Program-made: the position numbers and the translations under genes
The notes under the pieces: model-generated
Databases searched by the model: none
The model's input: the letters and a program-made list of their open reading frames with translations, nothing else
Told to the model about the DNA's origin: nothing
Source: DASXVX01 sp036504075
Lineage (GTDB): Bacteria > Bacillota > Sulfobacillia > Symbiobacteriales > Symbiobacteriaceae
Direction: 5' to 3'
DNA length: 64,000 nucleotides
Assembly: GCA_036504075.1 (NCBI GenBank)
Contig: DASXVX010000008.1
Span: forward strand, 4,561-68,560
Part shown: positions 1-8,221 of the stretch, piece by piece
Position numbering within the stretch: the first letter of the stretch is position 1
Layout: each line of letters opens with the position of its first letter

Positions 1-308
1 ATGTCCGTCTCCGGCGAAACGTACTCGGGGTCGTTGGTCATGATGTCGGCCGCGGTGAGCGCCCGAAGCTGTTCCCTGGTGTATCCCAGGAAAGCCGGTT
101 GGCTGCCGATGAACGTTTCGGGCTCAAACTCGCCGGATTCGTAGACCAGCTTGACCAGGTCGTATTCGGTCAGGATACCGGCCAGGTGGCCCCGGGCGTC
201 CACCACGGCATAGTAGCCGTCCGGGCCCAGTTGCGTGAGCAATTCGCTCACGGTGATCGTCTCGGGGACGCACGGACACGGGCGGAGCAAGTCTTTCGCA
301 GTCGTCAC
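1..308 (-). CDS. CBS-domain protein, C-terminus cut by window edge
   Basis: The visible 102 residues begin at a GTG preceded by AGGAGG eight bases upstream and run off the left edge. They contain one CBS motif (about residues 4-60, with the typical GILTEYDLV segment) and the start of a second (ADIMTNDPEYVSPET). Paired CBS domains usually bind adenine nucleotides and act as regulatory modules; whether another domain follows cannot be seen. It lies downstream of clpC in the same direction but beyond a terminator, so it is probably a separate transcript. Confidence 0.8.
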   Translation of the reverse strand, partial: MTTAKDLLRPCPCVPETITVSELLTQLGPDGYYAVVDARGHLAGILTEYDLVKLVYESGEFEPETFIGSQPAFLGYTREQLRALTAADIMTNDPEYVSPETD

Positions 309-463
309 CGGATCGCCTCCTGCGCATTCATGCCTACCCATTTCGCTGTTGGGGAACCATCTCCTGCCCGGTGCTCGTCGGGGTTGAGCTGACGCTCGCC
401 GCGACCAGCAAGGCGCCCGTAAAGCGGGCTGTGGCGCCGTTGCAGCCCCAGACCGAACGGCAG

Positions 464-495
464 AAGGCCGCCTTCCCCAGCAGGGAGGCGGCCTT
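464..495 (-). terminator. Terminator after clpC
   Basis: The arms AAGGCCGCCT and AGGCGGCCTT form a perfect 10-bp stem 20 bases past the clpC stop. The T tract on the minus strand is short, so termination may be incomplete. Confidence 0.6.
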
Positions 496-514
496 CACGT
501 TCAGGCGGATGCGC

Positions 515-3052
515 TTACTGCGCCGTCTTCTCCGGGGCCGGAGCCGGGGCCGGCTCTGGCGCCGTGGCCGAGACCGAGCCTACCGTCTGGGCGGTGGCCT
601 CCGTCCGGTGGAAAACGATCTTGCCTTCCTCGTCCAGGTCGGCGTGCACCTGTTCGCCGTACTTGAACGGCCGCATGAGGGCCTCCTCAGAGAGCGGGTC
701 CTCCAGGAGCCGCTGGATGGCCCGGCGCAGCGGACGGGCGCCGTACGTCGGGTCGTAGCCCTCCTTGACCAGCTTCTCCAGAGCGGGATCGGAGATGGAC
801 AGCTCCACGCCGATCTCCTTCAGGCGCTTGCCGACACTCTTGACCTCCAGCGCGACGATGGACTTCAGGTGGTCCATGTTCAGGCTGTGGAAAATGATGA
901 TGTCGTCCAGGCGGTTGATGAACTCCGGCCGGAAGAGCCGCTTGACTTCATCCATGACCCGGCCCTTCATCTTCTCGTGGACATCCTTGTCGGTCTCGGT
1001 CACGGCAAAGCCCAGCTGCTTGTCGCCCCGGATGACCTGGGCGCCGGCGTTGGACGTCATGATGATGACCGTGTTGCGGAAGTCGATCGTGCGGCCCTTG
1101 GCTTCCGTCAGGCGGCCGTCGTCCAGCACCTGCAGCAGAATATTGAAGACCTCGGGATGCGCCTTCTCGATTTCGTCCAGCAGCACCACCGAGTACGGGC
1201 GGCGCCGGACGGCCTCGGTCAGCTGCCCGCCCTCCTCGTAGCCCACGTATCCGGGCGGAGCGCCAACGAGGCGGCTCGTGGTATGCCGCTCCATATACTC
1301 GGACATGTCGATGCGGATGATCGCATCTTCATCGCCGAAGAGCGCTTCGGCCAGGGCCCGGGCCAGGTGCGTCTTGCCGGTGCCGGTGGGGCCGAGGAAG
1401 ACGAACGAGCCGATCGGGCGCTTCGGGTCCTTGAGGCCGGCGCGTGCCCGGCGAATGGCCCGGGAAACCGCCTTGACGGCTTCATCCTGGCCGACGATCC
1501 TCTCGTGCAGCACCTGCTCCAGGTTGAGCAACCGCTGGGACTCGTTCTGGGTCAGGCGGGCAGCCGGAATGCCGGTCCAGGAGGAGACGATGTGGGCGAT
1601 GTCCTCTTCGGTCACCGTGGACTTGTTGGTGACCTTCTTCTGCTGCCACTCCACCTTCTGGCGGTCCAACTCTTCCTTCAGCTTGGTCTCCTTGTCACGC
1701 AGCCGGGCGGCCTTCTCGAACTCCTGGCCCTGCACGGCGGCTTCCTTCTCCTTGCGGATCTCCTCGAGCTTGGACTCCAGCTCCTTGAGGTCCGGAGGAG
1801 CCACAAACGTCGAGAGGCGGACCCGGGAGGCGGCTTCGTCGATCAGGTCGACCGCCTTGTCCGGCAGGAACCGGTCGGTCACGAACCGGTCGGAGAGCCG
1901 GACTGCTGCCTCAATGGCGGCATCGGTGATCTCCACCCGGTGGTGCGCCTCGTACCGGTCCCGGAGGCCCTTCAGAATGGCGATGGCGTCGTCCTGGTTC
2001 GGCTCCTCGACCATGACCGGCTGGAACCGGCGCTCCAGGGCGGCGTCCTTCTCCACGTGCTTGCGGTACTCGTCGATCGTCGTGGCGCCAATGGCCTGCA
2101 TTTCGCCACGGGCGAGTGCGGGCTTCAGAATGTTGGAAGCGTCGATGGCGCCTTCGGCCGCACCGGCCCCGATGATCGTGTGCAGTTCGTCGATGAACAT
2201 GATCACGTTGCCGGCCTGGCGGATCTCTTCCATGACCTTCTTGAGCCGCTCCTCAAACTCGCCCCGGTACTTGGAGCCGGCGACGAGCGAGGCGAGGTCC
2301 AGCGCCACGATCCGCTTCTCCTTCAGAATCTCGGGCACCCGGCCGTCGGTAATCCGCTGGGCAAGGCCTTCGGCGATGGCCGTCTTGCCGACGCCCGGCT
2401 CGCCGATGAGGCACGGGTTGTTCTTCGTCCGGCGGGAGAGGATCTGAATGACCCGCTCGATCTCCTTCTCACGGCCGACCACCGGGTCCAGCTTGCCGTC
2501 CCGGGCATACTGGGTCAGGTCACGCCCGAACTGGTCGAGCGTGCCGGTGTTGGTCTTGCCGCCCTTGGTGCCCTTGGCCGCGCCGCCCGGCGTGTTCCCC
2601 GACTGCGGGTGCGGCACGCCGCCCAGCAGGTGAATCACCTGGTTCCGGACCCGTTCCAGCTCGGCGCCCAGGTTCTGCAGGACCTGCGCCGCCACGCCTT
2701 CACCCTCCCGGATGAGGCCCAGCAATATGTGCTCGGTGCCCACGTAGTTATGACCCAGCAGCCGGGCCTCTTCTATGGCCAGCTCCACCATGACCTTCTT
2801 AGCCCTCGGCGTGAAGCCGATCTCCCCGCGGGTCGAAGCTGTGCCCTTGCCGATCATCTTCTCGACTTCGGCCCGGACCTGTTCCAGCTGGATGCCCAGG
2901 CTCTGCAAGGCCTTGGCAGCGATGCCCTCGCCTTCCCGGATCAGCCCCAGGAGCAGATGCTCGGTGCCGACGTAATCGTAATTGAGTCGGCGGGCCTCAT
3001 CCTGTGCCAGAACGATCACCCGCTGAGCGCGTTCCGTGTAACGACTGAACAT
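515..3052 (-). CDS. clpC: ATP-dependent Clp protease ATP-binding subunit ClpC
   Basis: A full-length class I Clp/Hsp100 unfoldase of 845 residues that feeds arginine-phosphorylated and damaged proteins to ClpP in the cytosol. Domains in order: double Clp N repeat (residues 1-145, GTEHLLLGLIREGEG twice), first AAA+ module with Walker A GEPGVGKT near 215 and Walker B MFIDELH, a UVR/middle coiled-coil segment near 430-465, second AAA+ module with GPTGTGKT near 555, and an Ala/Pro-rich tail. It is the last gene of the ctsR operon, 15 bases after a Clp-N-only gene, and is expected to be repressed by CtsR through the operators at 6363-6503. Confidence 0.97.
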   Translation of the reverse strand: MFSRYTERAQRVIVLAQDEARRLNYDYVGTEHLLLGLIREGEGIAAKALQSLGIQLEQVRAEVEKMIGKGTASTRGEIGFTPRAKKVMVELAIEEARLLGHNYVGTEHILLGLIREGEGVAAQVLQNLGAELERVRNQVIHLLGGVPHPQSGNTPGGAAKGTKGGKTNTGTLDQFGRDLTQYARDGKLDPVVGREKEIERVIQILSRRTKNNPCLIGEPGVGKTAIAEGLAQRITDGRVPEILKEKRIVALDLASLVAGSKYRGEFEERLKKVMEEIRQAGNVIMFIDELHTIIGAGAAEGAIDASNILKPALARGEMQAIGATTIDEYRKHVEKDAALERRFQPVMVEEPNQDDAIAILKGLRDRYEAHHRVEITDAAIEAAVRLSDRFVTDRFLPDKAVDLIDEAASRVRLSTFVAPPDLKELESKLEEIRKEKEAAVQGQEFEKAARLRDKETKLKEELDRQKVEWQQKKVTNKSTVTEEDIAHIVSSWTGIPAARLTQNESQRLLNLEQVLHERIVGQDEAVKAVSRAIRRARAGLKDPKRPIGSFVFLGPTGTGKTHLARALAEALFGDEDAIIRIDMSEYMERHTTSRLVGAPPGYVGYEEGGQLTEAVRRRPYSVVLLDEIEKAHPEVFNILLQVLDDGRLTEAKGRTIDFRNTVIIMTSNAGAQVIRGDKQLGFAVTETDKDVHEKMKGRVMDEVKRLFRPEFINRLDDIIIFHSLNMDHLKSIVALEVKSVGKRLKEIGVELSISDPALEKLVKEGYDPTYGARPLRRAIQRLLEDPLSEEALMRPFKYGEQVHADLDEEGKIVFHRTEATAQTVGSVSATAPEPAPAPAPEKTAQ

Positions 3053-3067
3053 CTAGCATAACCCCCC

Positions 3068-3499
3068 TTATTTATCCATCCGCTTGATCGCTTCCAGTAC
3101 GTGCTCCCGGGTGACGCCCAGGGCTGCAAAAACTTCCACCACCATGCCGCTCTGCTCCACCAGGAACCCCAGGAAAAGTTCGGGCGGCCCGATCTGAGTA
3201 TGCCCCAGAAGGGCGGCTGCGGTTTGAGCCCGTTGTCGGAAGACCTGCTCGGCCGTCGGCAGCATCGCGATTGCCGCCGACTCGTCACCCGCCCCCATCC
3301 CCGGCAGCAGACGGCCGAGCACCTCTTGTCTTACACTCTGTAGGTCGAGTCCCAGCAGGCTCAGGATACGGGCAACGCTCTCATCCTGCAACAAGCCGAG
3401 AAACAACTGCTCCCGCTGAATGAACGGATAGCCCAACTCCCGGGCGATCCGCCCTGCCTGGTGAATGACGTTCAGCGCTGCGGGGGTGTATTCCGCCAT
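3068..3499 (-). CDS. Stand-alone Clp N-domain protein (143 aa)
   Basis: This 143-residue protein is nothing but two Clp N repeats (about residues 1-60 and 78-140). The first keeps a degenerate form of the repeat signature (IQREQLFLGLLQDE), the second reads GPPELFLGFLVEQ. There is no AAA+ module, no Walker motif and no membrane segment. It sits between another Clp-N-only gene and clpC with short gaps, so it should be co-transcribed and CtsR-controlled. By analogy with ClpS-like or McsB-ClpC contacts it could compete for or pre-bind ClpC substrates or adaptors; that is inference. The family (Clp amino-terminal domain) is clear, the role is not known. Confidence 0.85.
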   Translation of the reverse strand: MAEYTPAALNVIHQAGRIARELGYPFIQREQLFLGLLQDESVARILSLLGLDLQSVRQEVLGRLLPGMGAGDESAAIAMLPTAEQVFRQRAQTAAALLGHTQIGPPELFLGFLVEQSGMVVEVFAALGVTREHVLEAIKRMDK

Positions 3500-3518
3500 G
3501 CGAATCCCCCCTTCCGGG

Positions 3519-4256
3519 TCAGTGAGGCCGGAACAACTCCCGGAGCCACTCCAGCGTGACGCCCCGGACTTTGAGCAAATCGGCCAGGTCGGACCCTTCC
3601 GGATCCGCCAGCACGGCCATGAGGAAGTGCTCCAGCCGCAGCTCCGGCGCCCCGAGCATGAAAGCCTCGTCCCTGGCCCGCCGCACCACCCGGACCGCCC
3701 GCTCGAACTCGGGCGATTCGCCGGTTTCTGCCTGCTCTTCCTCGTCCGGGAGCGGACCCTCGGGCCAGTCGTCCGGGTCGAGGGCCTGGGGGGCCAGTTC
3801 CGGCACCGGCAGCCCGGACTGGGCGCTCAGAACCAACTGCACCGCCGTGCGGGCTTTCAGCAAGTCTACTCCGGCTTCGTCCAGGGCGACGGCCGCCAGG
3901 CCTTCACCCTCGCGAATCAGCCCCAGCAACAAATGCTCCGGACCCACCTGGCGTTTCGCCAGCGCTTTGGCTTCGTCCGGGGCAAGAACCGTTAAGACCT
4001 GCCCGGCCCTGGGGCTGAACGGCATCGCCCCCGACACGGGCCCGCCACCCGGGCCGGCCAGTCGCTCCACGTTGAGACTGAGGCCGTCCATTTCGAGCCC
4101 CAGGGCCCGAAGCGCCAGGATCGCCGTGCTTTCGCCCGCCCGCAGCAGGCCCAGGAGCAAGTGCTCCGTGCCGATTCTGGTGCTGTTCAGACGGCGGGCC
4201 TCAACTTGAGCCAGGGCCACCACCCGCTGCGCTCCATCCGTAAAATTCTCAAGCAT
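3519..4256 (-). CDS. Stand-alone Clp N-domain protein with three half-repeats (245 aa)
   Basis: The start at 4256 is set by GGAGGCGGTGTC directly before the ATG; a longer in-frame extension would run back into mcsB. The protein has Clp N repeats at about residues 1-66 (GTEHLLLGLLRAGE) and 75-140 (GPEHLLLGLIREGE), an acidic linker rich in Asp, Glu and Pro near 155-180, and a third more diverged half-repeat at about 183-245 (ELRLEHFLMAVLADPE). No ATPase domain is present. It is placed directly after mcsB and before the second Clp-N-only gene. The repeats resemble those of the neighbouring ClpC, so duplication of clpC's own 5' end is a plausible origin. Confidence 0.85.
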   Translation of the reverse strand: MLENFTDGAQRVVALAQVEARRLNSTRIGTEHLLLGLLRAGESTAILALRALGLEMDGLSLNVERLAGPGGGPVSGAMPFSPRAGQVLTVLAPDEAKALAKRQVGPEHLLLGLIREGEGLAAVALDEAGVDLLKARTAVQLVLSAQSGLPVPELAPQALDPDDWPEGPLPDEEEQAETGESPEFERAVRVVRRARDEAFMLGAPELRLEHFLMAVLADPEGSDLADLLKVRGVTLEWLRELFRPH

Positions 4257-4270
4257 GACACCGCCTCCGG

Positions 4271-5332
4271 TCAGGCTGCCAACTTGCTGCGCACCAGGGC
4301 CGCCCGCCGGACGTCCCGCTCCAGCGGGTTCAGTTCTTGTCCCGCCTGCTTTTGCAGGAATGCCGGCTGCGTGGCGACCATCAATTCGTTCATGGTGCGG
4401 TAGTTTAGCTTGGGGAACATCCCCAGGCCGATGCCCAGCCGCACGTCCGACAAGAGCTTCATGGCCTCCTCCGACGTCATGATTCGGGCGCTGGAGAGCA
4501 GGCCGTAAGCCCGGCCCACCCGATCCTCCAACTGCAGCTTCATCTCCCCCCACAGATGTTGCCGGGCCTGCTTTTCGGCCTGAATCACTTTCTGGCAGAC
4601 CGACTCCAGGTGCTCGATAATCTCCTCCTCCGTCTTGCCCAGGCTGGTCTGGTTGGAGATCTGGAAGATGTGGCCTGCGGCCTCGGTGCCTTCGCCATAG
4701 AGGCCCCGGACCACCAACCCCAGTTGTGAAAGACTATGGAACAGTTGCCCCGCCTGCTGTGTCAGCACCAATCCCGGCAGGTGCATCATGACCGATGCCC
4801 GCAGACCCGTGCCCACGTTGGTCGGACAGGCGGTCAGGTAACCACGTTGGGCATGGAACGCGTAATCCAGCTTCTGCTCCAGGGCGTCATCCACCGCCGA
4901 GGCCAGACGCCACGCCTCCTGCAGTTGCAGACCGGGCGCCAGGCACTGGATCCGCAGGTGGTCCTCCTCGTTGATCATGATCGAAATCGCCTCGTCTTCC
5001 GACACGGCCACCGCCCCGGGGCCGGCCTCCTGCGCCAGTTGGGGGCTGATCAGGTGCTTGTCGACCAGGACCTGCCGTTCCAGCGACGGCATGGCGCCCA
5101 GCCGGTACAGATCCACTTTCGTGCCGAGGCCCATCAGGTTGACCTCTTTCACGCCGGCTTCGACCTGCCGGATCAACTCTTCCGCCTGGGTGCCGTTCAT
5201 CCGGTGCGGAAACGGCAGGTGGCCCAGGTTTCGGGCCAGGCGGATGCGGGCGGAGAGCACCACCTCGGCCAGCGGCCCGGTCGCCTCCATCCACCGGCTA
5301 ACAGGCTGTGACACCAGCTTATTCCACGGCAT
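4271..5332 (-). CDS. mcsB: Protein arginine kinase McsB
   Basis: McsB phosphorylates arginines on client proteins and on CtsR, marking them for ClpC-ClpP degradation. The 353-residue protein shows the ATP:guanido phosphotransferase fold with LSARIRLARN near residue 30, the INEEDHLRIQ segment near 125 and the signature CPTNVGTG near 170, whose Cys is the catalytic-site Cys of guanidino kinases. The ATG at 5332 is preferred to a GTG three codons upstream because of GGGGGGTG at proper distance and because the reading MPWNKLV aligns with the family start. It overlaps the end of mcsA by 14 bases, suggesting translational coupling. Confidence 0.95.
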   Translation of the reverse strand: MPWNKLVSQPVSRWMEATGPLAEVVLSARIRLARNLGHLPFPHRMNGTQAEELIRQVEAGVKEVNLMGLGTKVDLYRLGAMPSLERQVLVDKHLISPQLAQEAGPGAVAVSEDEAISIMINEEDHLRIQCLAPGLQLQEAWRLASAVDDALEQKLDYAFHAQRGYLTACPTNVGTGLRASVMMHLPGLVLTQQAGQLFHSLSQLGLVVRGLYGEGTEAAGHIFQISNQTSLGKTEEEIIEHLESVCQKVIQAEKQARQHLWGEMKLQLEDRVGRAYGLLSSARIMTSEEAMKLLSDVRLGIGLGMFPKLNYRTMNELMVATQPAFLQKQAGQELNPLERDVRRAALVRSKLAA

Positions 5333-5876
5333 CGCCCGCACCCCCCGCCTGAATCTGCGATTCCATGTTCTTGATGGCGTCCCGGACCCGGGCCGCCTCC
5401 TCGTAGTTCTCGTTCCTGATCGCCGCCTGCAGCTGACGTTTCAGCCCCTCCAGGTCCTGGCGCTTGCGGGCCAGGCCGCCGGTCCGCTTGGGCGCCTTGC
5501 CGGTGTGAACCGTCGTCCCCTGAATGCGCTTGATCAGCGGCACCATTTGGGCATCCAGGTAGTCATAGCACTGCGCGCACCCCAGCCGCCCCGAATTGGC
5601 GAACTGGCTGTAGGTCATGCCGCAGTTCTTGCACTGAGGCTCGACCTGCGGCGGCATCACCTGGGCCGAACCACCGAAGGACTCCTGGCCGAGAAAGCTG
5701 GCGAGCAGTTGTTGAATGGACAGGTTCGGAAAAGAGAAACCGGGCGGTGTGAACCCCTCGAACGCCCCGTGCTCCCGCGCACACTCCTCGCAGAGTTGAT
5801 GCTCCTGTTTATGCCCGTTTACGATAAACGTCTGGAAGACGGTGGCGGGACGCTGCCCGCAACGTTCACACTGCAT
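5319..5876 (-). CDS. mcsA: McsA, zinc-finger activator of McsB
   Basis: McsA binds zinc and activates the McsB arginine kinase. The 185-residue protein has four CxxC pairs: CERC at residues 3-6, CEEC near 29, CKNC near 83 and CAQC near 104. A UVR-type coiled coil (LKRQLQAAIRNENYEEAARV) sits near 145-175 and is used to contact ClpC/McsB in this family. The gene lies 12 bases after ctsR and overlaps mcsB. Confidence 0.93.
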   Translation of the reverse strand: MQCERCGQRPATVFQTFIVNGHKQEHQLCEECAREHGAFEGFTPPGFSFPNLSIQQLLASFLGQESFGGSAQVMPPQVEPQCKNCGMTYSQFANSGRLGCAQCYDYLDAQMVPLIKRIQGTTVHTGKAPKRTGGLARKRQDLEGLKRQLQAAIRNENYEEAARVRDAIKNMESQIQAGGAGDAVE

Positions 5877-5888
5877 AGTGACACCCCC

Positions 5889-6356
5889 TCAGAAGCGTAG
5901 GATCGCCAGAATCATCGCCTTGAGCAGGTTCGCCCGGAGAATATCCCGGACCGGCAACTCAAGCCCGATGGTCTCCCGGTGGACGGCGGCCTGCATGATC
6001 GCGGCTTCCCGCTCATCGATGATATCGTGCTCCCGAAGCCGGTGGATGTAACCCAGCGCTTCATCCTGGCTCAACTGCAGCCCGATCTGCTGGACCACCA
6101 GGTCATGCACGTCGCCATCGCACGCCAGGTTGAGGCGAATGATGCGAATGTACCCACCGCCGCCCCGCCGGCTCTCCACCACGTAGCCCCGTTCAGGCGT
6201 GAACCGGGTGGCCAGCACGTAGTTGATCTGGGAGGGCGCGCAGCCAAAGTGAGAGGCAATCATGGCCCGTTGGAGTTCGGCCACGCCGTCGCCGCCGATC
6301 ATTTGCTTGAGAAACTGCTCAATGTCGTCAGCAAGGTTCGCCACTTGTCTCACCAC
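5889..6356 (-). CDS. ctsR: Transcriptional repressor CtsR
   Basis: CtsR is the class III heat-shock repressor controlling clp genes. The 155-residue protein has the N-terminal winged helix with the conserved SRRGGGGYIRI wing near residues 62-73 and a C-terminal helical region that dimerises and is recognised by McsB. Two GTG codons (6356 and 6353) are possible starts; GGGAAGAG lies just upstream and fits either. It is the first gene of the operon, followed by mcsA, mcsB, two Clp-N genes and clpC, and two matching operators lie directly upstream, which indicates autoregulation. Confidence 0.95.
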   Translation of the reverse strand: MVRQVANLADDIEQFLKQMIGGDGVAELQRAMIASHFGCAPSQINYVLATRFTPERGYVVESRRGGGGYIRIIRLNLACDGDVHDLVVQQIGLQLSQDEALGYIHRLREHDIIDEREAAIMQAAVHRETIGLELPVRDILRANLLKAMILAILRF

Positions 6357-6362
6357 TCTTCC

Positions 6363-6378
6363 CTGACGTTGTTTGACC
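6363..6378 (-). promoter_or_regulatory. CtsR operator, start-proximal
   Basis: The minus strand reads GGTCAAACAACGTCAG, matching the CtsR tandem heptad (RGTCAAA-NAN-RGTCAAA) in the first copy and in the GTCA core of the second. It sits 7 bases from the ctsR start and downstream of the proposed -10. An adjoining dyad TTGACC/GGTCAA spans 6374-6390. Confidence 0.75.
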
Positions 6379-6388
6379 TTCTGAGGTC

Positions 6389-6418
6389 AATGTAGCGTAC
6401 TTGCGGAGAGTCCGGCAA
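6389..6418 (-). promoter_or_regulatory. Putative sigma-A promoter of the ctsR operon
   Basis: TTGCCG (6413-6418) and TACATT (6389-6394) are separated by 18 bases on the minus strand, just upstream of the proximal CtsR operator. Confidence 0.4.
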
Positions 6419-6487
6419 CGGACTTGGCGGGCGATTAAGCGAAACCAGCGCCCTAAATCATGCCCGTTTACGCTCTTTTTCATTACC

Positions 6488-6503
6488 TTGACGTTTTTTG
6501 ACC
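6488..6503 (-). promoter_or_regulatory. CtsR operator, distal
   Basis: The minus strand reads GGTCAAAAAACGTCAA, a closer match to the CtsR heptad repeat than the proximal site. It lies about 110 bases further upstream, near the end of the neighbouring methyltransferase transcript. Confidence 0.75.
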
Positions 6504-6535
6504 TTCCTGTACCCGAACGGTTAGGTGCGGGAAGC

Positions 6536-6565
6536 AGCGGGGGCTGGACATGTCCAGCCCCCGCT
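6536..6565. terminator. Perfect 30-bp palindrome, terminator of methyltransferase gene
   Basis: AGCGGGGGCTGGACA is followed immediately by its exact reverse complement. It lies 10 bases after the stop of the minus-strand methyltransferase. A T tract is lacking on the minus strand, so it may act as a strong pause or barrier between this gene and the ctsR promoter. Confidence 0.6.
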
Positions 6566-6574
6566 CTGTTCGCC

Positions 6575-7756
6575 TTACAGAACCTCGTAGACCAGGCACT
6601 TCAGGTAATGGCTCTCGTCGTAGCCCACGACGATCGGGTGATCGATCGCCTGCGCCCGCTCCTCCACCAGGCGCAGTCGGCGCCGGGCGTCCAGGGCCGC
6701 ATCGGCCACCACCGCCTTAAACAGGTCGGGCGTCATGTGGTACGAGCAGGAGCAGGTAATCAGGAAGCCGCCTTCGGGAATCATGTGCAACGCCCGCAGG
6801 TTGATCTCCTTATAGCCCCGCACGGCGCCTTCCAGAGCCGCCTTATTCTTGGCGAAGGCCGGCGGGTCCAGAATGACCACGTCGAACTTCTCCCGGGCCG
6901 TCTCCAACTGCCGGAGAACGTCGAACGCGTTGCCCTCCCGCCATTTGATGCGATCGCCCAGGGCGTTCAGCTTGGCGTTCTCCTTGGCCGCCGCCAGCGC
7001 CTCGGACGAAGCGTCCACGGCGATGACCTCTTTCGCGCCCACCGCCGCCGCGTTCAGGGCAAAGCCACCGACGTTGCAGAAGCAGTCCAGCACCCGGGCG
7101 CCCTTGGCGTAGCTCCGCACGGCCCGCCGGTTCTCCCGCTGGTCCAGGAAATAGCCGGTCTTCTGGCCGCTCTCCACGTCCACGACAATTTGCAGCCCGT
7201 TCTCCTCGATAATCAGCCGCGGGTCGAACTCGCCCTTCAGGACGCCCTTCTTCTGTTTCAGCCCTTCCAGTTCCCGGACGGGCACGTCGTCCCGCTCGAA
7301 AATGCCCCGCGGCGAAATCAGGTCGTCCAGCAGGCTGACGATCTCGGGCAGCCGCCTGTCGATGCCCAGCGAGAGTGCCTGCACGACGAGAATGTCGTTG
7401 AACTTGTCTACAATGAGGCCGGGCAGAAAGTCGGCCTCGCCGAAGACGACCCGGCAGGCCGAGACGTCGCCCAGGAACCGCCGGCGGTAATCCCAGGCCT
7501 TGGCCAGGCGTCGGCGCCAGAACTCCTTGTCCACCGGCTCATCGTGCGATGTCAGCATCCGCACGATGATCTGCGACTGCGGGTTTATGTACCCCTTGCC
7601 CAGGAACAGTCCCCGCCCGTCTACGACGGTGACGATGTCGCCAGGCTCGTACTGTCCGCTAATGCGGTCAACTTCACCTTTAAAAACCCACGGATGCCCT
7701 TCCACCACTCTTTGTTGGCGTCCGCGGGCCAGGTGCACGACGGCTGAATGTGCCAT
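6575..7756 (-). CDS. Class I SAM-dependent rRNA methyltransferase (RlmI/YwbD-like)
   Basis: A 393-residue protein with an N-terminal PUA RNA-binding domain (residues 1-75), a central EEHD-like linker and a C-terminal Rossmann methyltransferase. Visible motifs include VLDCFCNVGGFALNAA (SAM motif I, near 215), IAVDASSEAL, VVILDPPAFAKNK (motif IV with DPPAF) and ITCSCSYHM, which carries the catalytic-type Cys of m5C enzymes. This is the arrangement of the RlmI 23S rRNA cytosine methyltransferase family. The start at 7756 follows AAGGAGGA. Its exact target base is inferred, not shown. Confidence 0.9.
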   Translation of the reverse strand: MAHSAVVHLARGRQQRVVEGHPWVFKGEVDRISGQYEPGDIVTVVDGRGLFLGKGYINPQSQIIVRMLTSHDEPVDKEFWRRRLAKAWDYRRRFLGDVSACRVVFGEADFLPGLIVDKFNDILVVQALSLGIDRRLPEIVSLLDDLISPRGIFERDDVPVRELEGLKQKKGVLKGEFDPRLIIEENGLQIVVDVESGQKTGYFLDQRENRRAVRSYAKGARVLDCFCNVGGFALNAAAVGAKEVIAVDASSEALAAAKENAKLNALGDRIKWREGNAFDVLRQLETAREKFDVVILDPPAFAKNKAALEGAVRGYKEINLRALHMIPEGGFLITCSCSYHMTPDLFKAVVADAALDARRRLRLVEERAQAIDHPIVVGYDESHYLKCLVYEVL

Positions 7757-7790
7757 AATCAGGGTTCCTCCTTGGTCACTGCTCCTCTGT

Positions 7791-7819
7791 ATCATACCCC
7801 ATCGGCGCACGGCTGGCGA
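7791..7819 (-). promoter_or_regulatory. Putative sigma-A promoter of the methyltransferase gene
   Basis: TCGCCA (7814-7819) and TATGAT (7791-7796) with a 17-base spacer on the minus strand, 35 bases before the start codon. Confidence 0.45.
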
Positions 7820-7876
7820 CGGATACCCGCAGCCCTACAGCGGGCACGCTAGCGCCACACAACGAGGAGGCATGAC

Positions 7877-8131
7877 ATGGACGAGCAGAAGGAGCGCTAT
7901 TCGGAGCCCGTAACCCCCGACACCACGCCCACCGGCACCCACGGCGCCGGCAACTACATCATGGACGAAGGCGTCGGCCCGCTCCCGGACCCGTCGGTCA
8001 CCGAAATCTGGATCGAGCAGGAAGACCAGGCCAAGCAGGGCAAAGCCCGCAAGTTCAACTTCAAGCGGGCGCAAGCGGCGCCGGACCGGCCCCACATCGG
8101 CCACGTGCCGGGCAGCGGGGAGAGCCAGTGA
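7877..8131 (+). CDS. Small hydrophilic orphan protein (84 aa)
   Basis: I do not recognise a family. The reading frame begins at an ATG eight bases after GAGGAGG and is closed by a strong terminator six bases past the stop, so it looks like a real monocistronic gene. The protein is hydrophilic with no signal peptide or membrane segment: an N-terminal Pro/Thr/Gly-rich half, a short acidic centre (PDPSVTEIWIEQEDQ) and a basic C-terminal part (GKARKFNFKRAQ). Small proteins of this kind are common among spore or stress proteins of Firmicutes, but nothing here proves that role. Confidence 0.7.
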   Translation: MDEQKERYSEPVTPDTTPTGTHGAGNYIMDEGVGPLPDPSVTEIWIEQEDQAKQGKARKFNFKRAQAAPDRPHIGHVPGSGESQ

Positions 8132-8136
8132 TCACC

Positions 8137-8165
8137 GGCGGGGGCAAGCTCTGCCCCCGCCTTTT
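8137..8165 (+). terminator. Intrinsic terminator of the 84-aa gene
   Basis: GGCGGGGGCA and TGCCCCCGCC form a 10-bp stem with a 5-base loop, followed by TTTT. Confidence 0.85.
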
Positions 8166-8221
8166 CGCTTGGTCGGGTCGTGACACAAGCGGTTTTCCCC
8201 CGGCGATCTGACGATCGCCTA

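Noticed and set aside
371..3061. An 896-codon open frame on the plus strand
   Set aside because: It lies exactly opposite clpC, has no ribosome site and its translation is Leu/Gly/Asp/Val-biased nonsense typical of antisense GC-rich frames.
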